In this document: piece after piece, positions 51,685 through 60,915 of the stretch
Layout of the letters: every line of letters begins with the position of its first letter
How positions within the stretch are numbered: position 1 is the stretch's first letter
DNA from: Methanothrix sp.
Lineage (GTDB): Archaea; Halobacteriota; Methanosarcinia; Methanotrichales; Methanotrichaceae
Reading direction: 5' to 3'
Assembly: GCA_026394555.1 (NCBI GenBank)
Contig: JAPKXZ010000051.1
Location: 1 to 64,000, forward strand
Length of the DNA stretch: 64,000 nt
The notes under the pieces: generated by a model
What the model was told of the DNA's origin: nothing
What the model saw: only the letters and a program-made list of their open reading frames with translations
Database searches by the model: none
Position numbers and translations under genes: made by a program

Positions 51685-52890
51685 CTAAATAATTTGTAGA
51701 ATATACCATAGGGCGCCCCCTACCAGAGCCCCGAAGGCCGTTGCCACCAGATTCACACCATTGTTGCTCAAAATGCCCCGGCTTTGTAGCGTTGCCCCGA
51801 GAAGGCTGTCGAAGTTGGTGCCCAAGAATCCGCCAATGGCCGCGACGACGATGCCAAAAACGCCCGCCATTCCCATGCCTGTTGCCAAGAGCCCGATGAT
51901 GATGGCTCCGGCAAGTGAAGCGGCTTCGCCCAAAGGCGTTACGCCTCCGTCCACGCCCGGCTCCGTCTCTTTAAGCGTGGTAATCATGCGGGGTTTGGAT
52001 CTACTGGTCTCGCCAATCTCGCTGGCCAGAGTATCCCCGTTTGCGGTCGCCACCGAGGCAATGAAGGCAAAGATGAAGACATCATTGCCGTAAACTCCGA
52101 AGCAGATGGCCAGAACAAGAGGCACCAGGCTGTTGCTGTAGACGTTCTTGTAGCCGCGACGTCCTCCATGGGACTGCGCAATGCCAAGCTTATGCTTTTG
52201 GGAATATCCATAGCGAGTAAAAGCTCCTCCCAGCAAATAGAAGGCTAAGAGCAGGATAAACCAGGAGAGCCCGGCAAAGAGGATCACCAGCAAGCAGACG
52301 ATGGTCTCGCTGAGCACGGCATCCGAATCCGCCGCTTTGGCAAAGTAGGCACCGATGCCCAGAACCAGGGCGAAGATGCAGATGAGCAGAATGCGCGGCA
52401 ATTCAGGCAACGGATAGTCGAAGGAAAAAAGCCACATCACCATAGCCGTGCCAAAGGGAACAGTGAAGTCGCGCTCTTTGGATACATGATGCAAAAAGGC
52501 GCCGGACAGCCCTCCCAAGATGACCAGGAACAATATCCTCTCTGAGGAGAGGCTGCCCCCCGAGATCAGGCTCGCGACGGGATAGCCCAGCCCCACATTG
52601 ATGAGCAGATACATGATGCTGCCCGCCAGGGAATCGAACTTCTTAAAGGCGAGAGGGGCAAAGGTAGAAGCCACAAAGGAGATGGCGATGACATAAAGCG
52701 GCAGATTGGTATCAGTGAGAGAAAGCACCGGCCTCATGATGAGCAGCATGGCCAGGGACGCGCAGAGCAGGCGAGAGCCGCGGTTCAGGAAGAATACGGC
52801 CGCCAGGGGAAGGACGGTGAAGGCTCCGGCATAAGGCAGCAGCAGGACCATCAGTCCGATGGCCATCCGGGCGATATCTTCCCGCTCCAT
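51685..52890 (-). CDS. DUF92 family membrane protein (phytol-kinase-like)
   Basis: A 401-residue polytopic protein from ATG 52890 (MEREDIARMAIGLMVLLLPY); the ATG at 52905 adds five residues. About ten hydrophobic segments, with the DUF92 signature GDTLASEIGETSRSKPRMIT and VDGGVTPLGEAASLAGAIII. The family includes plant VTE6 (phytyl-phosphate kinase), so a prenyl-phosphate kinase role is possible in lipid metabolism. It is cotranscribed with aroE and lies 65 bp divergently from a cis-prenyltransferase homologue. Confidence 0.85.
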   Translation of the reverse strand: MEREDIARMAIGLMVLLLPYAGAFTVLPLAAVFFLNRGSRLLCASLAMLLIMRPVLSLTDTNLPLYVIAISFVASTFAPLAFKKFDSLAGSIMYLLINVGLGYPVASLISGGSLSSERILFLVILGGLSGAFLHHVSKERDFTVPFGTAMVMWLFSFDYPLPELPRILLICIFALVLGIGAYFAKAADSDAVLSETIVCLLVILFAGLSWFILLLAFYLLGGAFTRYGYSQKHKLGIAQSHGGRRGYKNVYSNSLVPLVLAICFGVYGNDVFIFAFIASVATANGDTLASEIGETSRSKPRMITTLKETEPGVDGGVTPLGEAASLAGAIIIGLLATGMGMAGVFGIVVAAIGGFLGTNFDSLLGATLQSRGILSNNGVNLVATAFGALVGGALWYILQII

Positions 52891-52955
52891 GAAACTACAT
52901 GACAATTTTCATTGCAAAAATACTTTGCCTATGGAAGATTCATTAAGACCCGACT

Positions 52956-53567
52956 ATGATTTACCGCCTCTACGAGCATCTCCTGCAAATGCGGATCGCA
53001 AAAAGCAATCTGCCCGGCTGTGTAGCCGTTGTTCTCGGCTGTGGCGATCTATTCGATGATGGTCTGGTGCGACTTTCCGAGCTGCTGGAATGGAGCAGAT
53101 CCATTGGTCTTACCTCCCTGATGCTCTATGTAAACGATGATGCGCCCCTGCTCCGGCGCCAGATTGCCACCCTGCTCGCCGCAGCGCCCGCCCAAATCAG
53201 CTTGCATACTAGAGAGGGAGTTTTGCAAACCGGCAGTGGCGGCCCGCTCAAGGTAGTAATATCTCTGGGCTATGGAGGCAAGCGCGAGGTGGCCGAGGCA
53301 TTCCGAGGTCTTCTCCGGGACGTGGAAACTGGGCTTCTTTATCCCGAGCAGATCGACGAAAAGATTATAGAATCGCATCTTCGATTTCCCCAGAAGCCTG
53401 ATCTGGTGATAAGGGCGGGCGGAAAGAGACTGAGCGACTTCATGATCTGGCAGGCAGCCTATTCAGAGCTTTATTTTACCGATGTCAACTGGCTGGATTT
53501 GAGAAAGATCGATTTTCTGCGTGCCATCCGCGACTGCCAGCGAAGGGAGAGACGCTTCGGCCGCTAG
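52956..53567 (+). CDS. Cis-prenyltransferase homologue lacking the DGNRR catalytic motif
   Basis: A 203-residue UppS-like protein. The start MIYRLYEHLLQM and the second half (VIRAGGKRLSDFMIWQAAYS, ELYFTDVNWLDLRKIDFLRA, ending RRERRFGR) match UPP synthases. At the place of the usual HVAIIMDGNRR it reads CVAVVLGCGDLFDDG, so the catalytic Asp is lost. The C-terminal RxG (RFG) is kept. This combination is that of the NgBR/Nus1-type partner subunit, and heteromeric cis-prenyltransferases are known in Methanosarcina. A partner with an intact motif is not in the window. Confidence 0.85.
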   Translation: MIYRLYEHLLQMRIAKSNLPGCVAVVLGCGDLFDDGLVRLSELLEWSRSIGLTSLMLYVNDDAPLLRRQIATLLAAAPAQISLHTREGVLQTGSGGPLKVVISLGYGGKREVAEAFRGLLRDVETGLLYPEQIDEKIIESHLRFPQKPDLVIRAGGKRLSDFMIWQAAYSELYFTDVNWLDLRKIDFLRAIRDCQRRERRFGR

Positions 53568-53571
53568 AGTT

Positions 53572-54228
53572 CTAGATATTCTTATGGCTTTCCTGTTTGG
53601 CAATGTCCTTGGCGGCAAGGATGCAAAGAAACCGGGACGGAATCGTCTCCGAGATGACGATATCGTCGTTCACGGTCATCATCTTCACACCGGCCTCCTG
53701 CGCTGCGGCGGCATCCGCCTGGATCACTCTGGGGTTGCCGGTGCGGAAAGTCGCCACATGCCAGGCCTTCTCGGGAGTGGTAGATAGATGAACGTACCTT
53801 TGCGATGCAGACTTGATGCCTATCTCCAGGATGCGGTCCGCCTCCTCTTCACTTGCCCCGTAGTAGAGTAAAGGTCTCTTATTTTCCGGGTGATCAAGCT
53901 CTACATCCACGGAATGGCCGTATCTGGCTCGAACTCTGTCGTCGGCAATCTCGTATCTCTGCTTGGAATCCGACTGTACGAGCGCAATCACCAATTCTTT
54001 GCCAGCCCAGCGATGCCTGCTCGTCACCACCTGGCCAAGCTTGGTGAGATCAACCCAACCGCGGGAGTCCATGTCCAGGCCCAGATCACCAGGAAAATGC
54101 CGGAGACTGCCCGCTACCAGCCGACCTAGCTGCTCCGTCTTGGTCTCGTCCAAAAGAAGCTGACCGGCAGAGCCGCACTCACAATGCTCTCCCCTGAAAA
54201 AACCGTGTTGAGGGCAACGCTTGATCAT
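53572..54228 (-). CDS. kptA: RNA 2'-phosphotransferase (Tpt1/KptA)
   Basis: A 218-residue protein. It begins with a short zinc-type Cys/His region (MIKRCPQHGFFRGEHCECGS), then the Tpt1 fold: SLRHFPGDLGLDMDSRGWVD, RVRARYGHSVDVELDHP and YVHLSTTPEKAWHVA. The Arg-His-Arg-Arg catalytic set can be read in these motifs. It removes a 2'-phosphate from RNA in an NAD-dependent reaction. It converges with the cis-prenyltransferase gene, stop codons 4 bases apart. Confidence 0.93.
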   Translation of the reverse strand: MIKRCPQHGFFRGEHCECGSAGQLLLDETKTEQLGRLVAGSLRHFPGDLGLDMDSRGWVDLTKLGQVVTSRHRWAGKELVIALVQSDSKQRYEIADDRVRARYGHSVDVELDHPENKRPLLYYGASEEEADRILEIGIKSASQRYVHLSTTPEKAWHVATFRTGNPRVIQADAAAAQEAGVKMMTVNDDIVISETIPSRFLCILAAKDIAKQESHKNI

Positions 54229-54321
54229 CAGTAGAACTCCTTATCTTAGGGTGGGTCCTACGCATAGATATATCTGACCGCTGAGCAAAGTCTCAAATAT
54301 GTTCGTGCTAAATAAAACCTC

Positions 54322-54552
54322 ATGCCCGGTTCGAAGGATGTCGAGAAAGAGATATGCAAGATGCTCGATATGGGTGAAGAGGAGCTGTTAGCGGAGCTAG
54401 AAAAGTCTTTTTGTATCTCGGATGAGCGCCACCAGCGGATCAGCGATACCCTGGAGGAGATAATGCAAGAAGTAGACAGGCTCATCTCTCGCATTGACGA
54501 GACAGAGGACGAGTCGCTCGAAGACGAGGATGAGGAATCGAGCCCAAGGTGA
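54322..54552 (+). CDS. Small acidic coiled protein upstream of mptA
   Basis: A 76-residue protein, acidic and helical: [20 protein letters not shown] in the N-terminal half and [16 protein letters not shown] at the C-terminus. It is not recognised. Its stop overlaps the mptA ATG (ATGA), so the two are coupled, and it probably affects the same process. Confidence 0.6.
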   Translation: MPGSKDVEKEICKMLDMGEEELLAELEKSFCISDERHQRISDTLEEIMQEVDRLISRIDETEDESLEDEDEESSPR

Positions 54553-55511
54553 AATTAGTGGATAGCCTACCTGATATTCAAGCGTGCGAGCCTGATTATC
54601 CCTTCAATTTAACCAGAGTGGGAGTGACCGGCGTTAAAAAGCTGGTGAAAGTTGAACGTGGGAACGATGAGAGGCCCGTAGTTCTCATCTCCAATTTTGA
54701 GGTATTTGTCGATCTTCCCTCTGACCGCAAAGGGGCCAATCTCTCCCGCAACTTTGAGGTGATAGACGAGGTTTTAGAAGAGGCCATAAACTGCCCTGTC
54801 TATGAGATCGAGGAGCTATGTGGAGAGATTGCCAAGAGACTTCTTTCCCGGCATGAGTACGCTTCCCGGGCGGAAGTAAAGATGAAAAGCGAGTACATTG
54901 TGCGTAGACAAACGCCGGTGACAAAGGTCAACTGCCAGGAGGTAGTGGACATCTTTGCCGAGGCCGTGGCCAGGGCCGGGCCCACCGGATACGTGCGAAA
55001 AACGGTAGGGGCCGAGGTTTTAGGCATGACGGCATGCCCTTGCGCCCAGGAGATCATGAAAGAAGAGGTTCGCCAGGAGCTGGCCAAAGCGGGGCTCTCT
55101 CTGGAAGCGGCCGCAGAACTCGCGGAGCGGCTGCCCGTGGCCACGCACAATCAACGTGGCCGGGGCAGCATATCCGTAGAGGTTCATGACCGGCGCTGCG
55201 TTTCCATCGACAGGATCATTAAGATCATTGAAGAGTCCATGAGCTCTAAAGTCTATGGGCTGTTGAAGCGTCCGGACGAGGCCGTGGTGGTAAAGAGGGC
55301 GCACAGCAACCCCAAGTTCGTGGAGGATTGCGTTCGAACTATGGCCCAGAAGCTGGTCGAGGCATTTTCCGATCTTCCTGATGACGCCGCGGTGACCTTA
55401 AAGCAGATCAACGAGGAGAGCATTCACCAGCACAATGCCTTTGCGGAGAGAACGGCCAAGATGGGCGAGCTAAGAATGGAATTGGCCCGCGTTAAAGGTA
55501 TTGAGGAATAA
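54549..55511 (+). CDS. mptA: GTP cyclohydrolase IV (MptA)
   Basis: A 320-residue protein of the MptA/FolE2 family. Motifs: [20 protein letters not shown] at the N-terminus, [20 protein letters not shown] with the metal Cys and [20 protein letters not shown]. MptA is Fe(II)-dependent and makes the cyclic phosphate of dihydroneopterin, the first step of methanopterin synthesis. This is the best functional marker for a methanogen in the window. It is coupled to the small acidic gene upstream and followed at 11 bp by an unknown gene. Confidence 0.95.
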   Translation: MKLVDSLPDIQACEPDYPFNLTRVGVTGVKKLVKVERGNDERPVVLISNFEVFVDLPSDRKGANLSRNFEVIDEVLEEAINCPVYEIEELCGEIAKRLLSRHEYASRAEVKMKSEYIVRRQTPVTKVNCQEVVDIFAEAVARAGPTGYVRKTVGAEVLGMTACPCAQEIMKEEVRQELAKAGLSLEAAAELAERLPVATHNQRGRGSISVEVHDRRCVSIDRIIKIIEESMSSKVYGLLKRPDEAVVVKRAHSNPKFVEDCVRTMAQKLVEAFSDLPDDAAVTLKQINEESIHQHNAFAERTAKMGELRMELARVKGIEE

Positions 55512-55521
55512 GGGACTGATA

Positions 55522-56286
55522 ATGACAAAAATTGAAAAAATTGCCGGTCCTCTCCGAGAGCTGCTCCGCGAGAGGGAGATCATTGCCAGGTGTGAGCTTC
55601 TCCTTCGCACCTACGATATCGTTCGATCAGCAAAATTAAGCGACAAGGAGCGAATGGAGCTAAGCAAAACGGTTGGCGAGAGAATTGCTCCCTCTATCTT
55701 TGCCAGTATCATGGGCAAAGAGCCCATATTATTCGACCTGCCCATGCTTGATTCCTACACCCAAATTGATGGCCGCATCTTCCATTTTTCGCACACCAAG
55801 AAATACGGCAAACAGGCCTTCGCTGATGCCGCCGGCATGCTTCTTCGAGATCTTCCCAAGCTGAAGATCATCCTGCAGCAGTGCCTGGTGGATCGACTGA
55901 CAAATTTCATGAATGACGCCGGGTATACCCTCACTAAGCAGATCGGGCAAGAATTGACATTTTCAGCCGAAAAACGGAACGTAAAGGTGTTTGCAGTCAC
56001 GAGCATAAAGTCCCTGGATATCAATAATTACAATCCTGAGCCTGGGTCCGATTATATTATCCTGGTGGCAAGCAGCGAGACCGTAGAGCCATTTATGCAG
56101 TTCTTCCAAGAGAATGGGCAGGCAGCAGAGGATAAAGGTCTTAAGATCTGGATAATGAACCTGGAGAAGGGCACCATAGATCCCTTTATAGGTTATACTA
56201 CCGATCTGGATATCTACAATCAGTTTGACAATCCTCGTCTGGCAGAGATGGTGAGAAGCAACTGGAGCTGTAGCCGTAGTCAATAG
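55522..56286 (+). CDS. Hypothetical protein following mptA
   Basis: A 254-residue soluble protein from ATG 55522. It begins MTKIEKIAGPLRELLREREI and has FDLPMLDSYTQIDGRIFHFS in the middle. It is not a family I recognise. The gap to mptA is 10 bases, so it is in the same operon; a role in methanopterin synthesis or regulation is inference only. Confidence 0.6.
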   Translation: MTKIEKIAGPLRELLREREIIARCELLLRTYDIVRSAKLSDKERMELSKTVGERIAPSIFASIMGKEPILFDLPMLDSYTQIDGRIFHFSHTKKYGKQAFADAAGMLLRDLPKLKIILQQCLVDRLTNFMNDAGYTLTKQIGQELTFSAEKRNVKVFAVTSIKSLDINNYNPEPGSDYIILVASSETVEPFMQFFQENGQAAEDKGLKIWIMNLEKGTIDPFIGYTTDLDIYNQFDNPRLAEMVRSNWSCSRSQ

Positions 56287-56477
56287 CTTGCCAGGACCAT
56301 TATATTTTTTAGTTAATATCTTTTCTATTTATGTAAGCGAATTAGCCGAACAAATATTATTATAATAAACTAATTGGCTTCCTGCTCTCGGAACCATAGC
56401 CAAGTATTAAATAGATAGAGCGCGCTAAAAAGAATGGAGAAATGGAGAAAGCAAACCCTTGGGGAGAGGTGGGGTGT

Positions 56478-58061
56478 ATGAAATTTTATCTTACGTTATC
56501 GGTCATGTTTTTGGTCATGATTAACATCGCCTTAGGTGCAGTAGGCGATGCAGGTATCTCGGATACAGATGCAACTATTCAGCCGGAGCAAAGCTCTTTG
56601 GCCGGCATGGATACGAATTCATACATGCCGGGACTGCCAAGTCAGGCATCGCTAAACCAGCCATTGTTATCGTCTTATGGCAATTATCCCGCGCAGGACC
56701 AGGATTCCTCACTGAGCCAAAAATCCGCTTACCCGGCCCCCCAGATCGGCGGGCCAATGCAAGAGCAAATGACGGCTGAGGTGCTGGGACTCTCGCAGCC
56801 GCAAATGGAGAGCTTCGCTCCCGATGCGAGTTTGGGTTTCGTGTCTGCCTCACAGCCGTTCGATACGGCTCAGGCAATGTCCGCGCCGGTGCCTTCTTCC
56901 ATGCAGGCTTCCATTCAGCCTTTTGCGCAGTCCACAATTCAGGCTGCTTTGCCCGGTTCCAGCATCTGGTATTATCCCAGTTCCGTGGTTTCAGCCAACC
57001 GATTTTTTGTCCAGACTGCCTCCGGCTTTAGAACAGTGGGAGGATGCAGCTATCGAGGCTATCTGCCCCTTTGGGCGGATATCAAATCAAGCGGCAACTT
57101 CTTTGTCTACGAATGGTATCCCGGACGGTCCACTCCCTCTGTGCGATGGTGGGGCTGGACGGGGACGGGCTGGAAAAAGGGCTGGTTTTGCGGAGATGTC
57201 CCAGGATGGCATATCCTCTGCTACAACAGCGGCATCTGGTCCAACTACATCTACATTTATGTGTATCCCAGAGGTGCTCCTCTATCTGGGCCATCAAGCT
57301 ACTCAAATGCTGCGGCAAGCGTGAGCGCAGCATCTCTGCCCTTGGGTGCGCCCATTCCTCCGGATCCAGGCGCCGAAAGGATAGTTCTGCCTGATTTCAA
57401 CCTCTACAGGCCAGACCAGTCTTCTCAGAACGATTATCGTTACCCTAATAATGTTCCCGTTTCATCAAGCGGAACGGGACTATTCGAAAATCCCGCGATA
57501 GCAAATCCAGCTTTGATGAGCTATCCGGATCAAGCCGCTTATCCCGGTGCGGCAGGTCTTCCCGGCCAGGCAAGCTCTTCTCGCAAGACCTGTACCACCT
57601 GTACTAGCTCCACGATAATTGCAGGCGGCGTTTCCAGCAGCTATCCCTATGAGAAGAGCGGCCTCTCCTGCGCCACCCCAGCAAGCCAAAGCGCGCCTTA
57701 CGGCTACGCTACGCAAAGCTACCAGGCCGTCTATCCCGTGCCATCCATCTGCAAATGCAATGAGTACTACGTGCAGAGCTGCCCGGGAAGGCTGGCAACG
57801 GTGGCCGGCGTATTCTGTGATGGATGGCTGCCTCTCTGGTCCAAAGTAAGCCGACCGGGTGCATATTGGTCCTTTGAGTGGACGGCATGCAGCAGCGGGC
57901 CAAGCTACTATTGCCCACCTGAGGTCAAAAACTTCGGCTACAAGAGCACCGGATGGTACCAGACCTGGTTTAAGGGAAATAATCCCGGCTGGCATATACT
58001 CAGCTATCACAGCAATGATTGGTCCAACTACATTTACATCTATGTCTGGCCGGCAGACTAG
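56478..58061 (+). CDS. Exported protein with two Trp/Tyr-rich domains
   Basis: A 527-residue protein from ATG 56478, chosen because GGAGAGGTGGGG (56463-56474) is an almost perfect Shine-Dalgarno sequence. Signal peptide KFYLTLSVMFLVMINIALGA. Low-complexity Pro/Gln/Ser linkers surround two copies of a domain of about 100 residues: VSANRFFVQTASGFRTVGGC ... ILCYNSGIWSNYIYIYVYPR and KCNEYYVQSCPGRLATVAGV ... ILSYHSNDWSNYIYIYVWPA. The shared core is GWHIL.Y.S..WSNYIYIYV. No enzyme fold is recognised; surface structure or binding is likely. Confidence 0.75.
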   Translation: MKFYLTLSVMFLVMINIALGAVGDAGISDTDATIQPEQSSLAGMDTNSYMPGLPSQASLNQPLLSSYGNYPAQDQDSSLSQKSAYPAPQIGGPMQEQMTAEVLGLSQPQMESFAPDASLGFVSASQPFDTAQAMSAPVPSSMQASIQPFAQSTIQAALPGSSIWYYPSSVVSANRFFVQTASGFRTVGGCSYRGYLPLWADIKSSGNFFVYEWYPGRSTPSVRWWGWTGTGWKKGWFCGDVPGWHILCYNSGIWSNYIYIYVYPRGAPLSGPSSYSNAAASVSAASLPLGAPIPPDPGAERIVLPDFNLYRPDQSSQNDYRYPNNVPVSSSGTGLFENPAIANPALMSYPDQAAYPGAAGLPGQASSSRKTCTTCTSSTIIAGGVSSSYPYEKSGLSCATPASQSAPYGYATQSYQAVYPVPSICKCNEYYVQSCPGRLATVAGVFCDGWLPLWSKVSRPGAYWSFEWTACSSGPSYYCPPEVKNFGYKSTGWYQTWFKGNNPGWHILSYHSNDWSNYIYIYVWPAD

Positions 58062-58079
58062 TTCTCATCTTTTTTGGGC

Positions 58080-58142
58080 GATCGGTTTAAATACCGTGAG
58101 CTTGAACGATGTTCGGATTGATATTACCTCGGAGGATGTTTA
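58080..58142 (+). promoter_or_regulatory. rps1e promoter and Shine-Dalgarno
   Basis: A TATA-like GGTTTAAATACC (58084-58095) precedes the gene; initiation about 25 bases later gives a leader of about 30 bases. GGAGG at 58131-58135 sits 7 bases before TTG 58143 and decides that start. Confidence 0.6.
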
Positions 58143-58778
58143 TTGGCAAGAAGATCACAAAGAAAGGCCGAGAGCAGAAAGGCCAAGCAATGGTATAAGG
58201 TTGTAAGTCCGGAGATGTTCGGCAGAGTTCCCTTTGGCGAGACGGTCGCCAACGATCCGGAGAGGGTTGTGGGAAGGATTGTTGAGACCACATTAGGAGA
58301 CCTCACAAACAACTTCTCTAAGCAGAACACCAAGCTCAAGTTTAAAATAGATCGTGTGGCCGGAGATTCGGCATACACTAAGTTCCTGGGCCATGAGATG
58401 ACCACGGATTATGTACGCTCCCTGGTCAAGAGAAGGACATCAAGAATTGATTCCATTGTGGACGTAGTCACCACGGACGGCTACCATGTCCGAGTCAAGC
58501 CCAGCTGCTTCACAGTGAAGAGGGCGCGGGCCAATCAGGTCAAGAGCATCAGAGAGCTCTCCAAGAGGGTCGTCTTAGAGAGGTCAAAGAGTCTGGACTT
58601 AAACCAGTTGATCCAGGAAGCTGTGGGTGGCAAGATCTCTTTGGATATCTACAAAGAAGCCAAGGCAATCTATCCCCTCAGGCGCGTGGAAGTGCGCAAG
58701 ACCGAGATCAAGTCCGAGCCGGTTATGGCAACAGCAATGCCTTCTCCAGTGCCGGAAGCTCCGACAGCCCAATCTTAA
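58143..58778 (+). CDS. rps1e: 30S ribosomal protein eS1 (S3Ae)
   Basis: A 211-residue eS1 protein. Start codon is TTG (encoding Met), giving ARRSQRKAESRKAKQWYKVV. Later marks: GRIVETTLGDLTNNFSKQNT and HEMTTDYVRSLVKRRTSRID. The C-terminal tail is Ala/Pro-rich as in other archaea. Alternative starts are not plausible because the Arg/Lys N-terminus is part of the protein. Confidence 0.96.
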   Translation: MARRSQRKAESRKAKQWYKVVSPEMFGRVPFGETVANDPERVVGRIVETTLGDLTNNFSKQNTKLKFKIDRVAGDSAYTKFLGHEMTTDYVRSLVKRRTSRIDSIVDVVTTDGYHVRVKPSCFTVKRARANQVKSIRELSKRVVLERSKSLDLNQLIQEAVGGKISLDIYKEAKAIYPLRRVEVRKTEIKSEPVMATAMPSPVPEAPTAQS

Positions 58779-58919
58779 GTCTCACACGCCAAATTTAATG
58801 GCAATTCACCAGCGCCTTTCTTGCGGCAAGCTTGAAGGGCGCGGTTAGAGATTTTTAATAGTATATAGCGGTTGCTCTTTTAAAAAGTGTTATATTCTTG
58901 AAGATTCTCGGAATCTGCT

Positions 58920-59297
58920 ATGAAATGGATCTTATTAATTGCATTGTGTCTTGTGCTCTGCGGCGCAGGGTGCCTGGAGCAGAAAGATAGCACCACTAAG
59001 AATGGCAGCAATGCTGCTGACAAGAGCCAGGAAAAGTTAACCGTGACCATAACCTCACCCAACGCGGGAGAGATATTGCAGGGAAACAAAGACGTCAGCT
59101 TCGATGCCTTGGTAAGTGCGGGCAAGACACCGCTCAGCTATCGCTGGAGTTCGAGCATCGACGGAGAACTCTCGACCAGTCGCAAATTTATGCAAAATCC
59201 CTCTCTTCTGAGCAAAGGCGGCCATGTGATCATCCTAAAGGTCACTGATGCGGCCGGCAACTCCGCCCAGGGAAGCGTCTTGATCGAGGTGATGTAA
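58920..59297 (+). CDS. Predicted lipoprotein with one Ig/PKD-like domain
   Basis: A 125-residue protein. Signal with lipobox LVLCGAGC (modified Cys near 19), a short linker, then a beta-sandwich domain: LTVTITSPNAGEILQGNKDV, LSYRWSSSIDGELST and VIILKVTDAAGNSAQGSVLI. It would be anchored on the outer face of the membrane. The function is not recognised. Confidence 0.75.
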   Translation: MKWILLIALCLVLCGAGCLEQKDSTTKNGSNAADKSQEKLTVTITSPNAGEILQGNKDVSFDALVSAGKTPLSYRWSSSIDGELSTSRKFMQNPSLLSKGGHVIILKVTDAAGNSAQGSVLIEVM

Positions 59298-59366
59298 GGA
59301 TCTAATTAATATGAGCAACCATGGGACGCAAAGTATTATAATCCCGTTTGGCAAAGCTAAAACGGT

Positions 59367-59834
59367 ATGACAGACGTCCCTGATATTCCCCTGGAACAGA
59401 TTCAGCAGCGTGTAGTGGCCATGTGGATGGGCAGCTTCTACGGCAGCAGCGGCTACGTGGCTCGCAAGCTCGGCAAAAAGGGTCTGCGCGAGTTTCAGGG
59501 CAACGGCGCCCGCCAGGTGGCGGCCACCTTCAAGCAATTGGGCCTGGAGAAGCCAGAGGATGTGGCCCTGGCCATGGCAACCAACGACAAAAACCTCTTC
59601 GGAAGCGTGGTGGTGGTTACAAAGGAAGATGGCTATGTGGAGATCAAACGCAGTCGTTGCGGCTTGATGGATGGTGCCAAATCCTTTGCTCGGGTGGGGG
59701 CCAGCCTGATCGCCAAAGAGCACTGCAAGACCTGTGTGGAAAGCCACTGGCGAAAGGTCTTCTCCGACCTGAAGATGAAGCTCGATGTAGAGCATACACA
59801 AGACGGATGCATCATGAGGATTTCCAAACAGTAA
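59367..59834 (+). CDS. Conserved archaeal protein with cysteine pairs
   Basis: A 155-residue soluble protein. N-terminal region IQQRVVAMWMGSFYGSSGYV; C-terminal cysteines in SRCGLMDGAK and EHCKTCVESHW, with metal or Fe-S binding possible. I do not recognise the family with certainty. It stands alone between the lipoprotein gene and a convergent surface protein. Confidence 0.6.
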   Translation: MTDVPDIPLEQIQQRVVAMWMGSFYGSSGYVARKLGKKGLREFQGNGARQVAATFKQLGLEKPEDVALAMATNDKNLFGSVVVVTKEDGYVEIKRSRCGLMDGAKSFARVGASLIAKEHCKTCVESHWRKVFSDLKMKLDVEHTQDGCIMRISKQ

Positions 59835-59931
59835 ATTTGAAAAAAAGCGGACGCATTCCTTTAATGCAGATCCGCCTTGCCGAGGACTCTTTGCAGAGTT
59901 TGATCTAGGAGCAGACAGGTTTTTGTCAAGG

Positions 59932-60819
59932 CTATTTTTTGGTAGCTTTGGCCCGCGATTCAGCCGCTTTTTTCTTCATGTTCGCCACAATCCTATCTCT
60001 ATTGGCTTTCTGCTTAGCTCTGGCTTCCTGTGTTCTCTTGACTTGGCTGGAGGCTGTCACTTTGCTCTTTTGCGAAGAAACGCTCTTCGTTCCTACATCT
60101 TTTGAACTTTGAGCGTTATTACTATTACCTGAGACGGTCGCGCTAGCGGTATTTCCCCCGTTATCCGGATTTTGGCCTTGATCAGATTTCGGGCTAAGAG
60201 TCGCTTTTGTTTTGAACTTAATTATTGATACAGGCTCTCTTGCAGGGGTGTCCTTGGATGGATTGGAGATACTGCTGACGGCAACTGATGATGAGGATGA
60301 AAGAGTCGAGTCATTGGATACTTGAGATTTGTTCATTGATGCCGTCTCATTTGTCAGGTTGTTCTTGTCGTTGCTTTTTTTTGCCGACTTTGCAGAAGAG
60401 GACGATGATGAACTATGATGTTTTACAATAAGGGATGATTTGCTTGCAGCAACGCCTCCTTTTGCAGCCTGACTGGATGACAGCGAGGTATTCATCTTCG
60501 ATAGGTTGGCAAAGCTTTGTTCCTTGGTCTGGCGGCTCAGGTTCTCAGAATTGGCGCTAATATTTCCGCTCTTCTCCGTAACGTTCGTCATGGATGTGAT
60601 GCCGTTTTCCGGACCCTTGAGATCAAGGCCGAATAGAACGCCATTACGATCCGAATTCGAGGCAAAAGAAACGAGATCGGATATGATAAATAAGGCCAGG
60701 CCAATCATGCAGATCAAAGATAGTATCACGAGTACGCTGATCAGCCTGGGATATTTATTCATCAATCTTTCGCGAGCCAGACCGTAGTAGGTAATGCTCG
60801 ACCCTGCAAAGTCCTTCAT
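59932..60819 (-). CDS. Single-span membrane protein with a Ser/Lys-rich tail
   Basis: A 295-residue protein. A single membrane helix (LISVLVILSLICMIGLALFI) at about 26-46 is followed by a low-complexity Ser/Asn/Lys-rich region with SSSSSAKSAKK and a basic C-terminus (MKKKAAESRAKATKK). Met20 is an alternative start. The tail has no recognised domain. It may be a cell-envelope spacer or binder of acidic polymers. Confidence 0.6.
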   Translation of the reverse strand: MKDFAGSSITYYGLARERLMNKYPRLISVLVILSLICMIGLALFIISDLVSFASNSDRNGVLFGLDLKGPENGITSMTNVTEKSGNISANSENLSRQTKEQSFANLSKMNTSLSSSQAAKGGVAASKSSLIVKHHSSSSSSSAKSAKKSNDKNNLTNETASMNKSQVSNDSTLSSSSSVAVSSISNPSKDTPAREPVSIIKFKTKATLSPKSDQGQNPDNGGNTASATVSGNSNNAQSSKDVGTKSVSSQKSKVTASSQVKRTQEARAKQKANRDRIVANMKKKAAESRAKATKK

Positions 60820-60915
60820 ACATAAACAGATATTTTTTGAAGTTTATAACTTTTACGATCGAAAAAAAAATTATTGAGTGATAGCCCACTCATGCAGTAA
60901 TGCTTTGGAATTAAT

